From Cupriavidus sp. D384 (lineage in GTDB: Bacteria; Pseudomonadota; Gammaproteobacteria; Burkholderiales; Burkholderiaceae): a stretch of DNA of 64,000 nt. Both the position numbers and the translations under genes were made by a program. Below, piece by piece: positions 44,239-53,091 of this stretch. Numbering within the stretch: the first letter of the stretch is position 1; the number at the start of each line of letters is the position of its first letter. A model generated the notes under the pieces. It did no database searches, was not told the DNA's origin, and saw nothing but the letters and a program-made list of their open reading frames with translations. The stretch spans positions 62,001 to 126,000 of the forward strand of contig NZ_BBQI01000092.1 in the NCBI RefSeq assembly GCF_001652915.1, in the 5' to 3' direction.

Positions 44239-45147
44239 TCAAGGGCGCCGCTCAAGTGGTGTCGATCCTGATATCGATTCGGACATTGCGTTCAACGCCA
44301 CCTGTAGCAGGGGCGACTGATGTCGCTGCTTCACGAGGACTAGACCGATATCCCTGTGGTTCTCTGGCAGCATTGGCAAGAATCGAAACTGACCAATTGC
44401 GTGCTCCATCGACGCTACGCTGTTCGGCAGCACACTGTAGAGACCCGCGCTGGCAACCAGAGCCAGGATTGCGGTAATCGAATCTGCTTCAACTACTGGC
44501 TTCGGCGAAGCACCTGCAGCCGCGAACGCTCGATCGATACCGGTCCGGCATTGCATGTTGTCGGTGAAGAGGACCAGAGGAAGTTCAGCCGCGTGCCGCC
44601 ACGAGACGCTCTGCTTACCTTCCATTGATTCGTGCGGTCCACAGACCAACACATAGGTCTCTCGACAGAGACTTCTCTTCTCGAACGCCTCGAGGCTCTC
44701 GGCATCCAGGTATGTAATGCCGACGTCAAGCTCAAAGTTGACTAGCTTTCGCAGGATTTCGGTGGCGGACAGGGTATGTAGTCGATGGGTGATTCCCGGA
44801 TAGTGCTTCAGGCAATATTGAAGAAAAGGCGTTACCAGTGGAACAACTGCTGGAATCACGCCAATCCTAAGCACTCCCGACGGTCCTCCACTGGCTGCAC
44901 TGGCCTCTTGCCTCAGGGCGTCACAGTCTTCCAGCACGCGCCGAGCCCACGCGAGCACCCGTTCCCCATCCGAGGTGAACCCTTGAAATCGTCGTCCCCG
45001 TTGGACGATAACCATTCCCAGCTCGTTTTCAATGCTGCGGATTGCACCAGAAAGCCCTGGCTGAGATACGTGGCACTTGGAAGCAGCCCGTCCAAAGTGT
45101 TTTTCTTGGTCCAATGCAACGAGGTACTTCAATTGACGAATGAACAT
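44239..45147 (-). CDS. LysR-type regulator (CysB/CynR-like)
   Basis: 302 residues. MFIRQLKYLVALDQEKHFGRAASKCHVSQPGLSGAIRSIENELGM is the N-terminal winged helix-turn-helix; GVLRIGVIPAVVPLVTPFLQYCL starts the effector-binding domain. Regulators of this kind near formate dehydrogenase genes are known as FdsR in Cupriavidus, but the nearest fdh here is 4 kb away and of another type. It could control the Rieske operon or the formate dehydrogenase. It ends beside the possible relict. Confidence 0.85.
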   Translation of the reverse strand: MFIRQLKYLVALDQEKHFGRAASKCHVSQPGLSGAIRSIENELGMVIVQRGRRFQGFTSDGERVLAWARRVLEDCDALRQEASAASGGPSGVLRIGVIPAVVPLVTPFLQYCLKHYPGITHRLHTLSATEILRKLVNFELDVGITYLDAESLEAFEKRSLCRETYVLVCGPHESMEGKQSVSWRHAAELPLVLFTDNMQCRTGIDRAFAAAGASPKPVVEADSITAILALVASAGLYSVLPNSVASMEHAIGQFRFLPMLPENHRDIGLVLVKQRHQSPLLQVALNAMSESISGSTPLERRP

Positions 45148-45594
45148 GCGAACGATCCAACGAAGCACGAAGCCGGTTATACGCAAGGACGCTCGCTCAA
45201 GCTGTAACTTGATGCGGTATGCCCTGCATACGTACCAGAAGCATTTTTGCGTACGGTGACTGCATCGGCAAGCAAGCAAGTAGCCCAATGCAGCGAAGTG
45301 CCACCATAACTTCTATGGGTTTTCCGCTATAGCCATTGGAAACCGATTATGCGCAATGCAAGAGACGGCGCCCATGGCATACCTCCATCGCGAACTGGCA
45401 ACGCAGGCCGGTCTATGCATCGCTCGAACCGACGGCACTTTGGCCTGATCTCTAACCTCGCGCGCCGTATGCACGCCCTCACATGAAGATCATGTCGGTC
45501 CGCATATAGCTGATCTTCAACTCGATATGTAAGAATGTATATAACGGGTGTCACCTTCGTCTGGTTCGACCCGGGATTTTGGTCTGGAGCTACC

Positions 45595-46533
45595 GTGGAC
45601 TCGAACTTGATACGTGTATTGCACGTATTGCTGACCGAACGAAGTGTTTCCCGTGCAGCGTTGAAGCTCGGACAAACGCAACCGGCCGTAAGCGTGGCGT
45701 TGCGGAGATTGCGGGCGCTAACCGGCGATCCTCTCCTGGTGCGCAGCGGAAACGGCATGGTTCCGACCGAGCATGGGCTAACGCTGGTTGCTGCTGCAGA
45801 GCAGGCACTACTCGGGATCGGAAAGATTCTCGAGCCCGCCACGAACTTCGATCCAGTGCAGTCCAACCGGGTATTTCGCATTGGCTCGCCAGATTACCTG
45901 GACGTGTTCTTTGTTCCATCGGTAATCGAGCGGTTTCACGCGGAAGCGCCAAATGCGACCTTGGAGATCTGTCACCTCATGAGCGAGGAGAGTTACGAGC
46001 AGAAGCTCGCCGTGGGCCAACTGGATCAAGTCATCGGGAATTGGCGAACTCCGCCGTACCAGTTACACCTGCAGCCACTTTGCGAAGACGAACTAGTCTG
46101 TCTTCTCCGCGATGGACATCCGATCCGAGCAGGTGCAATGACCGCTCAAGCGTATTCATCGGCTCTCCATCTCGGCGTCTCTCCTAGGAATGTAGCAGGA
46201 CCAGACACCATCGACGCGGAGCTGTCTCGCACCGGTTTTTCTCGCAGGGTGACAACGCACATTCCTTACTTTTGTATGGCGCCTTACGTGCTTGTGCGCA
46301 GCGATCTTGTCTTTACGACCACTCGAGCGTTTGCCACGCATTATTCGAAGATCCTGCCGTTGCGAATTGAGCCGTTTCCGGTCCCAGCGCGCGCACTAAC
46401 TTACTACCAACTTTGGCACGAGCGAAGCCATAAGGACCAAGGCTCCCGCTGGCTCCGCGCGCTTGTGTCAAAGGCCGCGAGTTCAATCTTCCCTCACGGG
46501 GAGGCCAGATCTCCCATGGCGATCTCTAGCTGA
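45595..46533 (+). CDS. LysR-type regulator (NodD/NahR-like)
   Basis: 312 residues. DSNLIRVLHVLLTERSVSRAALKLGQTQPAVSVALRRLRALTGDPLLVRSGNGMVPTEHG is a LysR winged helix of the NodD/NahR type. The effector part runs from RVFRIGSPDYLDVFFVPSVIERF to the end. GGAG lies before GTG 45595. No gene is immediately downstream on the same strand. The target may be its own divergent partner or the Rieske operon. Confidence 0.82.
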   Translation: MDSNLIRVLHVLLTERSVSRAALKLGQTQPAVSVALRRLRALTGDPLLVRSGNGMVPTEHGLTLVAAAEQALLGIGKILEPATNFDPVQSNRVFRIGSPDYLDVFFVPSVIERFHAEAPNATLEICHLMSEESYEQKLAVGQLDQVIGNWRTPPYQLHLQPLCEDELVCLLRDGHPIRAGAMTAQAYSSALHLGVSPRNVAGPDTIDAELSRTGFSRRVTTHIPYFCMAPYVLVRSDLVFTTTRAFATHYSKILPLRIEPFPVPARALTYYQLWHERSHKDQGSRWLRALVSKAASSIFPHGEARSPMAISS

Positions 46534-46715
46534 GTACTTTCGCTTCGGAACGCTTAGGCTGCGAGTCCTGCTCCCCATGTAGAGGCGCCGCTAACAAAGG
46601 GCGGTACGTCTTTTCCAGCAATCTACGAGCTGCCAGATGCTGGTCAGCGAGTGCCAGTCATTAGGTCTACTCAAAGAAATGAACCTAGGCCCACATTTAC
46701 AGGCCGCAGCGATAC

Positions 46716-46739
46716 CGTTATATTCTATTGTTTATAACG
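46716..46739. promoter_or_regulatory. ModE-like operator palindrome
   Basis: CGTTATATT (46716-46724), six bases, then TTTATAACG (46731-46739). The outer arms CGTTATA and TATAACG are a perfect inverted repeat. The 24-bp layout matches the molybdate-responsive ModE operators known from E. coli modA. It lies about 65 bp before the TiaS-like gene, the first of three genes that end in a TonB-dependent receptor. Confidence 0.65.
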
Positions 46740-46802
46740 CTCGACGAAGCTATGGGACCATAGCCGCTGTATCAGCGTTGCTCAATCGTGTGGAGGACAC
46801 GA

Positions 46803-47597
46803 GTGATCCACGACACCTCAGCTGTCGCGCGCGGGACGGTCGATATGACTGGCGGTGAACAGGTTTACTTGGTCGGCATCGACGACACCGACAATCTCCA
46901 TAGTCCCGGAACCGGCTTCCACGCCCGGCAACTGGGAGGACGACTGGTATCCGGAAGGGCCGCGCGCCTGCTCGACATTTCCCGCCACCAATTGCTGTTC
47001 GACCGGCGCATCCCGTACACCTCACACAACAGCTCACTGTGCCTGCGTATCGCCGTGGCGCCCGGCGGCATGGACCGCGTGATGTCGATCTGCCGTGAAT
47101 ACCTGCTGGCCGAGAGCGCACCCGGTTCGGATGCCGGCCTTTGCATCGCACCATGGACATCGGTCAATCACGCGATCCAGTCCTTCGGGGCGCTGGCGAA
47201 GCGCGAGATTCTGACGCTCGACCAGGCCGTCGCCACCGCGCGTGACCACGCCATCCACCTGGAGGGCCTGACCGGTGACCACGGCGGCATGATCGGCGCG
47301 CTGTCCGCAGTCGGCCTGCGCCGCACTGGCCAGGACGGCCGCGTGGCCTGGCGGCCCGGCGTGCGTGAAACCTCGGGCGTGGTGACGGCCGGATACCTGC
47401 GCCAGCACACGGGCATCGACGTCATTCGGGAATACCAGGGCGATGCGCCGATTGCCGACAGCGATCGGATCGATGTCGGCCGCTGGCCGCGCCCTGTACT
47501 GCAAAACGGACAAGCTGTTCTGCTTATCGAAAAAGGAAATCCTGACCATGGCATCGACTGGAAGCTCGTACCCAAGCAAATCCTCAGTCAGTTCTGA
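46803..47597 (+). CDS. TiaS-like domain protein
   Basis: 264 residues. QVYLVGIDDTDNLHSPGTGFHARQLGGRLV carries the IDDTD...GTG pattern of the archaeal tRNA(Ile2) agmatidine synthetase N-domain. HNSSLCLRIAVAPGG and GDHGGMIGALSAVGLRRTGQDG continue the same fold. It lacks the zinc ribbon and OB fold of full TiaS, so it is unlikely to modify tRNA in the same way. GGAGGA lies 6 bp before GTG 46803. It is probably co-expressed with the membrane protein, whose start lies 50 bp inside its 3' end. Confidence 0.75.
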   Translation: MIHDTSAVARGTVDMTGGEQVYLVGIDDTDNLHSPGTGFHARQLGGRLVSGRAARLLDISRHQLLFDRRIPYTSHNSSLCLRIAVAPGGMDRVMSICREYLLAESAPGSDAGLCIAPWTSVNHAIQSFGALAKREILTLDQAVATARDHAIHLEGLTGDHGGMIGALSAVGLRRTGQDGRVAWRPGVRETSGVVTAGYLRQHTGIDVIREYQGDAPIADSDRIDVGRWPRPVLQNGQAVLLIEKGNPDHGIDWKLVPKQILSQF

Positions 47598-48090
47598 CCG
47601 TCCCCACACACGCTGGGGGACGGTAGCCATCTGCATCGGCATCGGCATTGCGCTGGTGCTGGCCGACAGATGGATACGGGCTCCCTTGCACGTGCCCGGC
47701 TGGCGCGGGCTGATTGCCATGGCCCTGCTTGTTGCCGCGCGTCGCTGGAGCCTGGCCCAGTTCGCCTGCACCGGGGCAGCGGTCACCGCGCTGGCACTCA
47801 ACGCCGGCATGGGGGGCGCGCCGCTGTCGGGTGTGTTCAGCTACCTGATCCCCGCGATCGTGCTCGACCTGTGCTTCCTGACCCGCTCGCAACCGAACGT
47901 GTGGCTGGCGGCAATTGCCGGTGGCCTGGCCAATGCCACGCGGCTGCTGCCCGCACTGGCCGGTGGCAGGGTGCCGGGTGTCACGGACGGCGCGCTCTGG
48001 TATCCGATCACCACGCACTTCCTGTTCGGCGCCTGCGGCAGCCTGATCGCATTCGCCGTTTTCACAGCCTTGCGCAGCAGGCAGCGCTGA
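47548..48090 (+). CDS. Small multi-spanning membrane protein, possible ECF-type substrate component
   Basis: 180 residues, about five to six membrane helices: WGTVAICIGIGIALVLADRW, GLIAMALLVAARRWSLAQFACTGAAVTALALNAGMGG, GVFSYLIPAIVLDLCFLTR, NVWLAAIAGGLANATRLLPALAGG and HFLFGACGSLIAFAVFTALR. AAAGGAAA lies before ATG 47548. The size and shape fit an S component, but no energy-coupling genes are in view. It sits between the TiaS-like gene and the TonB receptor. Confidence 0.65.
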   Translation: MASTGSSYPSKSSVSSDRPHTRWGTVAICIGIGIALVLADRWIRAPLHVPGWRGLIAMALLVAARRWSLAQFACTGAAVTALALNAGMGGAPLSGVFSYLIPAIVLDLCFLTRSQPNVWLAAIAGGLANATRLLPALAGGRVPGVTDGALWYPITTHFLFGACGSLIAFAVFTALRSRQR

Positions 48091-48261
48091 CCGTCATTGG
48101 CGATGGCACGCGGATTGGCGGGCATGCCTGTGCCCGCCCTGTGCGGACGTCGCTCCCTGCCATGCCCCCGCAATAGGCGCCTGCCTGACCGGCCCGCTCG
48201 CCGAACGTTTGCCCCGCACCTGAAAGCAGGACGCCGAAGCACCCCTCACCCTCCCATTTCC

Positions 48262-50295
48262 GTGAAACCCAATTCTGCCAACCTGTTCGCTGGCGCGTAC
48301 GCACTCGCCGCTTCCTCCCTCGTCCACGCCGCCGTCGGTGACGACACGACCACCGCGCCGTACACCCTCGGCGCCGTGATCGTGAATGCCACGGCCGCGC
48401 AGCGCGCCGGCGAGCACGTCGAATCGGTCAGCGCCGAACAGATTGACGAACTCGGCGCTCGCACACTGGACGAGGCGCTACGCGCCACACCGGGCATTAC
48501 CGTCAACCCCGGACCACAGGGCGTTCCGCGGATCATGATGCGTGGCCTGCCGCCACGCGAAACGCTGCTGTTCCTGAACGGTGTGCCCCTGAACGCTGCG
48601 GCCGATGGCCAGTTTGATCCCTCGCTGATCTCCACCGAGTCGATCTCGCAGGTTCGCGTAACCGAAGGTGCGACGTCGGTGCTCTACGGGCCCGGAGCCA
48701 ACGCCGGCGTTATCGATGTGATCACGCGGCGCGGCACAAACGGGCTGCACGGCGGCGCCGGCATGGAGTTCGGCACGGGTAATGCGCGCCGGTTCATGGG
48801 CAATGTCTCCGGTGGCAATGACACGATCGACTACTTCGTGAGCGCAAGCCATACCAGTAGTGATGGCTATCCGGTGCCGGACGCCCCGAGACGAGCCAAC
48901 AGCGATTCGCTGCGTACCAACCTTCTGGCGAACCTCGGCATCCGTGCAGGCGACTGGCGCGTCGGCATTACGGGAACGGCTGTCGAAGGTCACGGTGGCC
49001 TGCCGCCAAACACAATTGCGTCCACGGCCTCGAATCCGTACACGACGGCGCAGCAGTTTCGCCGCATGAACGACATCTCCGGGCAGTCGCTTCAGATCGA
49101 TACGGCCTACGCGCCGGCCGGCCCGCTCAGCCTTCGCTTCAGCGGCTACATCAACCATCTGTACACCGTCCAGGACCGCTACGACAACGCGAACTACTCG
49201 ACGATGTCGGACCCTACCGTCCAGACCTACCACCAGGTCGACAACATGACGGTCAGCGGCGGCCGCGCTCAGGCGCGCTATGACTTTGGCACGCTGGGCA
49301 GCCTGACCGGCTCGTTCAACTATCGCCAGGAGCAGGATGACGTCAGCGGGTACATCCGCAACGTGCCTGTCACGGCGGGCAGCGGCAGCGGCGGAGGAAG
49401 TGGCGGCGGACGTGGCAACGGCAGCGGCGCCGGCACGGGCAGCGGTGCGACACAGCGGTATGCGTTTAGCAACATCGACCAGAACAACATTGCACGCACC
49501 TACTCCACGGGGCTCGAATACCAGGTCGATCCGGTGGACCGGCTGCATCTGACGGCAGGCGCGAGCCATGAAATCTTCGACACGTCGGTTGCCCGGGACA
49601 ACGGCAACCAGTGGATGGTGGGCGCCAGCTACGATTTGACCCGGCAGGTGCAGCCGTACCTTTCCTATTCGCGCAAGGTCCGGTTCGCCACGCTCGACCA
49701 ACTCTTCGACCCCACGCAAGGCAACACCACGCTGGCACCTGAACGCTCGTCCAACGTGGAGGGCGGCGTCGTGTGGGCCATCTCGCAGGGAAACCGGGTA
49801 CGGATCGGCGCTTTTAGCGATCGCATCGACAACTTCATCCAGAACGACCGGACGACGCAGCGCTACTTCAATAACGATGTAGTCAGCAACGGCGCCCAGT
49901 TCAGCGGTACGTTCTCCCCCACCGAGACCGTCACCATTCGCCCCGGCTATACGTACATGCACGTGTATTCGCGCAGCACCGGCGCCCGTCAGGACTATCG
50001 CCCGTCGCATGTCGTAAATCTCAGTGCGGCCTGGCAATTCATACCCACCTGGCGCCTGTCCGGGGATGTCTACGCGCAGTTTGGCGGCGTGGTGACTGCC
50101 CGGAGCGACGCGACCAACCAGATGGGGCTTGGCAGCTATTGGCTGGCCAACGTGAAGATCCAGAAGTCCTTCCCGGCCTATGGCGTCGACGTGTATCTCC
50201 GGGCCACCAACCTGTTCGATCGCAAGTACGAATACGCCGTGGGATACCCGGCACGCGGGCGCGAGGTGTTCGCCGGCGCCAGCTTCCGCTTCTAA
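48262..50295 (+). CDS. TonB-dependent outer membrane receptor
   Basis: 677 residues. The signal peptide ends VHA, then a TonB box/plug starts near LGAVIVNATAAQRAGEHVESVSAEQIDELGARTLDEALRATPGITVNPGPQGVPRIMMRGLPPRETLLFLNGVPLN, continuing to a 22-strand barrel and ending YEYAVGYPARGREVFAGASFRF. The final Phe is the sorting signal. An inserted Gly/Ser low-complexity loop sits near residue 375. The substrate is not clear; the ModE-like site hints at an oxyanion. The start GTG 48262 is chosen for the signal peptide; the ribosome binding site is weak. Confidence 0.9.
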   Translation: MKPNSANLFAGAYALAASSLVHAAVGDDTTTAPYTLGAVIVNATAAQRAGEHVESVSAEQIDELGARTLDEALRATPGITVNPGPQGVPRIMMRGLPPRETLLFLNGVPLNAAADGQFDPSLISTESISQVRVTEGATSVLYGPGANAGVIDVITRRGTNGLHGGAGMEFGTGNARRFMGNVSGGNDTIDYFVSASHTSSDGYPVPDAPRRANSDSLRTNLLANLGIRAGDWRVGITGTAVEGHGGLPPNTIASTASNPYTTAQQFRRMNDISGQSLQIDTAYAPAGPLSLRFSGYINHLYTVQDRYDNANYSTMSDPTVQTYHQVDNMTVSGGRAQARYDFGTLGSLTGSFNYRQEQDDVSGYIRNVPVTAGSGSGGGSGGGRGNGSGAGTGSGATQRYAFSNIDQNNIARTYSTGLEYQVDPVDRLHLTAGASHEIFDTSVARDNGNQWMVGASYDLTRQVQPYLSYSRKVRFATLDQLFDPTQGNTTLAPERSSNVEGGVVWAISQGNRVRIGAFSDRIDNFIQNDRTTQRYFNNDVVSNGAQFSGTFSPTETVTIRPGYTYMHVYSRSTGARQDYRPSHVVNLSAAWQFIPTWRLSGDVYAQFGGVVTARSDATNQMGLGSYWLANVKIQKSFPAYGVDVYLRATNLFDRKYEYAVGYPARGREVFAGASFRF

Positions 50296-50520
50296 GGGAG
50301 GCCATGCAATAGGATCCGCTCAATTCGGATCGCTCAGCGGCTGCATCTGTTTAGACGGCCGCTGCCTTGTCGTCGCGAGCTAGATTCGGGACGCGACGAC
50401 ACCCCAAAATGCCGAGCGAGTATAAGAGTACTGGGGATCGCTACCGCCTCCCCCAACTCGGGCGGACTCCCTGAGTCTCACACCATCGCTACAGGGAGCC
50501 CGCGGCTCTTCCAGTTGCAG

Positions 50521-51510
50521 CTATGCGGCAGCTTCGTCCATGCCGTAGGACCGACGATACATCTCCGCAATATGCTCGCCGACTGAAACAGCGGTGCTGT
50601 CCTCACTTGCCTCTTGTCCGTAGCGAACTGGCAACATCTTGTAGAAGTAGTCGGGATCGAAGAATGTCGGTACAGAGTAGCGATGTCGGTCGGGGGCCAG
50701 GTTCAGCACGCGGTGAGAATTTGAGTGGTACAACCCGTTGGTGAGAAGCGGAACCATGTCGCCCAGATTGATGACGAACGTACCCGGAATGTGCGGTGCG
50801 CGAATCCAGTCTCCGTCTGCGTTCTGAACCTCGAGGCCTCCGACGTCGTCCTGAAGCAACATCGTAATGATTCCCCAATCGGTATGGGCCCCGGCTCCAA
50901 TCTGGTTGCCCGATCCAACTCTAGCCTGAGGCGGATAGTGCAGCAGTCTCGTGGTGACCATTGGTTCTGCGAGGCCGGGAGCGAAGTAGTCTTCGGGAAG
51001 CTCGAGTGACAATGCCAAGACCCTCAAGATATGTCGCCCGAGGCCAGTCATCTCGCCAATGTACCGCTCAGTCGCGGCCTGAACCGTCGGCAGTCCTTGT
51101 GGCCATTGATTCATGTCGTAGTAGTAGGGAACCGCTTGCCGAACGTACGGATGGTCCCCGTCGCAGTCTCGTCCGGCCATGAAACCCTCTTTGAGATCAG
51201 GCTGCGAGCCGTCATCCAACGTCTGACTCGACATCGCCTCGTAGCCGCGCATGCAGCGAGACTTACGTGCATCAATCTGTAGCTTCTCTGCGATAGGCAG
51301 TGCGAAGAATTCCCTCGCAATCTGAAGCTGACTATCCATCAGCTCCTGCGACACGCCGTGGTTAGAGACATAGAAGAAACCGATGTCGCGGCACGCCTTG
51401 TGAACTTCCCACGCGACGCTTTTGCGATCTTCGATAGATGCCGAAAAACTCTTCGTCAGATCAATAACGGGGATGTACTTCGCAGCGGAGGGTGGGGTGT
51501 ACGGTGTCAT
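50521..51510 (-). CDS. 2-oxoglutarate/Fe(II) oxygenase, isopenicillin N synthase-like
   Basis: 329 residues. YIPVIDLTKSF at the N-terminus, FFYVSNHGVSQELMD, and then GAGAHTDWGIITMLLQDDVGGLEV (H-x-D) and LYHSNSHRVLN (distal His) form the iron site; RHRYSVPTFFDPDY holds the Arg for 2-oxoglutarate. This is the plant/fungal-like class of soluble oxygenases. The likely job is to hydroxylate a small molecule of the nearby pathway, perhaps a purine. It diverges from the Tsx-like gene with an operator between them. Confidence 0.85.
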   Translation of the reverse strand: MTPYTPPSAAKYIPVIDLTKSFSASIEDRKSVAWEVHKACRDIGFFYVSNHGVSQELMDSQLQIAREFFALPIAEKLQIDARKSRCMRGYEAMSSQTLDDGSQPDLKEGFMAGRDCDGDHPYVRQAVPYYYDMNQWPQGLPTVQAATERYIGEMTGLGRHILRVLALSLELPEDYFAPGLAEPMVTTRLLHYPPQARVGSGNQIGAGAHTDWGIITMLLQDDVGGLEVQNADGDWIRAPHIPGTFVINLGDMVPLLTNGLYHSNSHRVLNLAPDRHRYSVPTFFDPDYFYKMLPVRYGQEASEDSTAVSVGEHIAEMYRRSYGMDEAAA

Positions 51511-51833
51511 AGATGGCTCCAACAGTTCAGAAGCACCGGCGCTTCCGTTTCGCAAATCTAGCTCCGCGAAATACCTCTGCGAAAGCCGTACTGTAAAAAG
51601 CAACGTTTCAAAACTGAAACGATTAGCGTATTAATCACGGCTCGCGGGTCGCCCTGTGCCGATAAAGGCCCAATACAAATACATTTTCACCAAAATGCGT
51701 ATTTACCCTCCCCCCGGTGGTGCGCCGCAGCACCAACTTGAGGAAGCGGAAGGCGACCAACTTTCTCCTCCATTTACCCGTGGGGTAAACACCTAACACT
51801 CCGCATCTACCGCCGGAACTTCAGTCTGCTATT

Positions 51834-51845
51834 CTGGTATGCCAG
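51834..51845. promoter_or_regulatory. GntR operator, CTGGTATGCCAG
   Basis: CTGGTATGCCAG differs from the perfect palindrome CTGGTATACCAG by one base and is extended to TTCTGGTATGCCAGAA. It lies midway in the 677-bp gap between the 2-oxoglutarate oxygenase (minus) and the Tsx-like gene (plus), so it can serve either. The rest of the gap (51511-52187) holds no supported gene. Confidence 0.6.
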
Positions 51846-52187
51846 AAACGTGATCTGATGAACCTGTTGTGATCATCAGTAGCTTTCTGAGCCACAAACA
51901 CTCGAAGCCTAAAGGGCTCATTTTCCATACACGGATTCTGACCGAGCATTTTTTCAAAATGCCGGAATGGATCCCTTTCGCCCCGAAAAACAAATGAAAA
52001 ACTGCCCCAACTTTCGAATACCTACTGACCCGATATCAGAAACCGACGATTTGATTTATCCAGGTGGGGTCGGTAGAAAGCGTAGCCAGTAAATCCCGAG
52101 CACGGCAAATACAAGATCGCTGCCCAAGGCATTTCCAATATCAATCCGAAGCTTCGCTTAGGCGTACTTCTCCATTTATCATCTCAA

Positions 52188-53000
52188 ATGAAATCTTTCA
52201 TCCGATTATTTTCTTTCTGGATGGTAGTACTGGTCGCTCTTGTCACGGTTTCCGAGACAAGAGCTGCTGATTGGAGCACAAGCGATTTTCAGTATCGATA
52301 CGGTTCCAACTTCAATGACAACGGCGCCAGCGGCGGTCCGCGGATCGCAAAAAACTTGGTGGAGTTTCAGAACAGCACTGGGTTCGGTTGGGGGCGTAGC
52401 TACTTCTTCCTCTTGATGTCAAAGGCTAACGACGCAGACGGGAACTCGGCGGACCTATATAGCGAAGGTCAAGTTACTTTGAGTCTTTCGAAGATGTCTA
52501 AGCACGACCTGTCATGGGGCCCAATCAAGGATCTCGGCATCACTGCCGGTTACAACTATGGTGCACGAAACAGCGCGTTCCGCTCAAACTCTCGTGTCCT
52601 TGTTTATGGCGGAACCGTTGACCTCAACGTCCCTCACTTCAATTTCCTCAATGTCGACGTCCTGGCCTATCGCGATGCAGGCACATATGGCGGGTATGGT
52701 GGTGGGTTTTTGTGCGGCAGGATCGCGACTGGTTACCAGATCACTCCCTATTGGCAACTACCCTTCAGCATTGGGAGAGCTCGCTTCATGTTTGACGGCT
52801 ACGTAGATTTCATCGGCGCTCACGGATCGTGTTCCTCCCAGATACTCGCTGAGCCGCAGCTCAAACTCGATGTTGGAGATCTATTCGGATACCGCGACAA
52901 GTTCTTTGTTGGTGTTGAACTCCAATACTGGCGAAACAAGTTTGGCTCTTCCGGCGTCAACGAGACTGTCCCCCAGGTAGTCGTTCAGTGGAAGCTCTAG
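52188..53000 (+). CDS. Tsx/OmpK-like outer membrane channel
   Basis: 270 residues. A signal peptide (KSFIRLFSFWMVVLVALVTVSETRA) is followed by ADWSTSDFQYRYGSNFNDNGASGG and alternating strands ending GVNETVPQVVVQWKL, with the length and pattern of the nucleoside-specific channel Tsx family. Tsx lets nucleosides through the outer membrane. Its nearness to a methylxanthine-type demethylase cluster makes purine uptake a good guess. It has an operator of the same palindrome upstream. Confidence 0.75.
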   Translation: MKSFIRLFSFWMVVLVALVTVSETRAADWSTSDFQYRYGSNFNDNGASGGPRIAKNLVEFQNSTGFGWGRSYFFLLMSKANDADGNSADLYSEGQVTLSLSKMSKHDLSWGPIKDLGITAGYNYGARNSAFRSNSRVLVYGGTVDLNVPHFNFLNVDVLAYRDAGTYGGYGGGFLCGRIATGYQITPYWQLPFSIGRARFMFDGYVDFIGAHGSCSSQILAEPQLKLDVGDLFGYRDKFFVGVELQYWRNKFGSSGVNETVPQVVVQWKL

Positions 53001-53020
53001 CCCACAGAACCCGCACCAAA

Positions 53021-53043
53021 GGCACCGGCGTCGCGCCGGTGCC
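53021..53043 (+). terminator. Hairpin after the Tsx-like gene
   Basis: GGCACCGGCG-tcg-CGCCGGTGCC is a perfect 10-bp stem just downstream of the stop. There is no T-run, so termination is likely but not sure. Confidence 0.55.
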
Positions 53044-53091
53044 CGTCATCTCGGGCTAAAGTAGCACTAAGACAGCTTCGGAGAGGCACAC

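Noticed and set aside
48478..50037. Minus-strand frame of 519 residues opposite the TonB receptor
   Set aside because: Antisense shadow with no domain.
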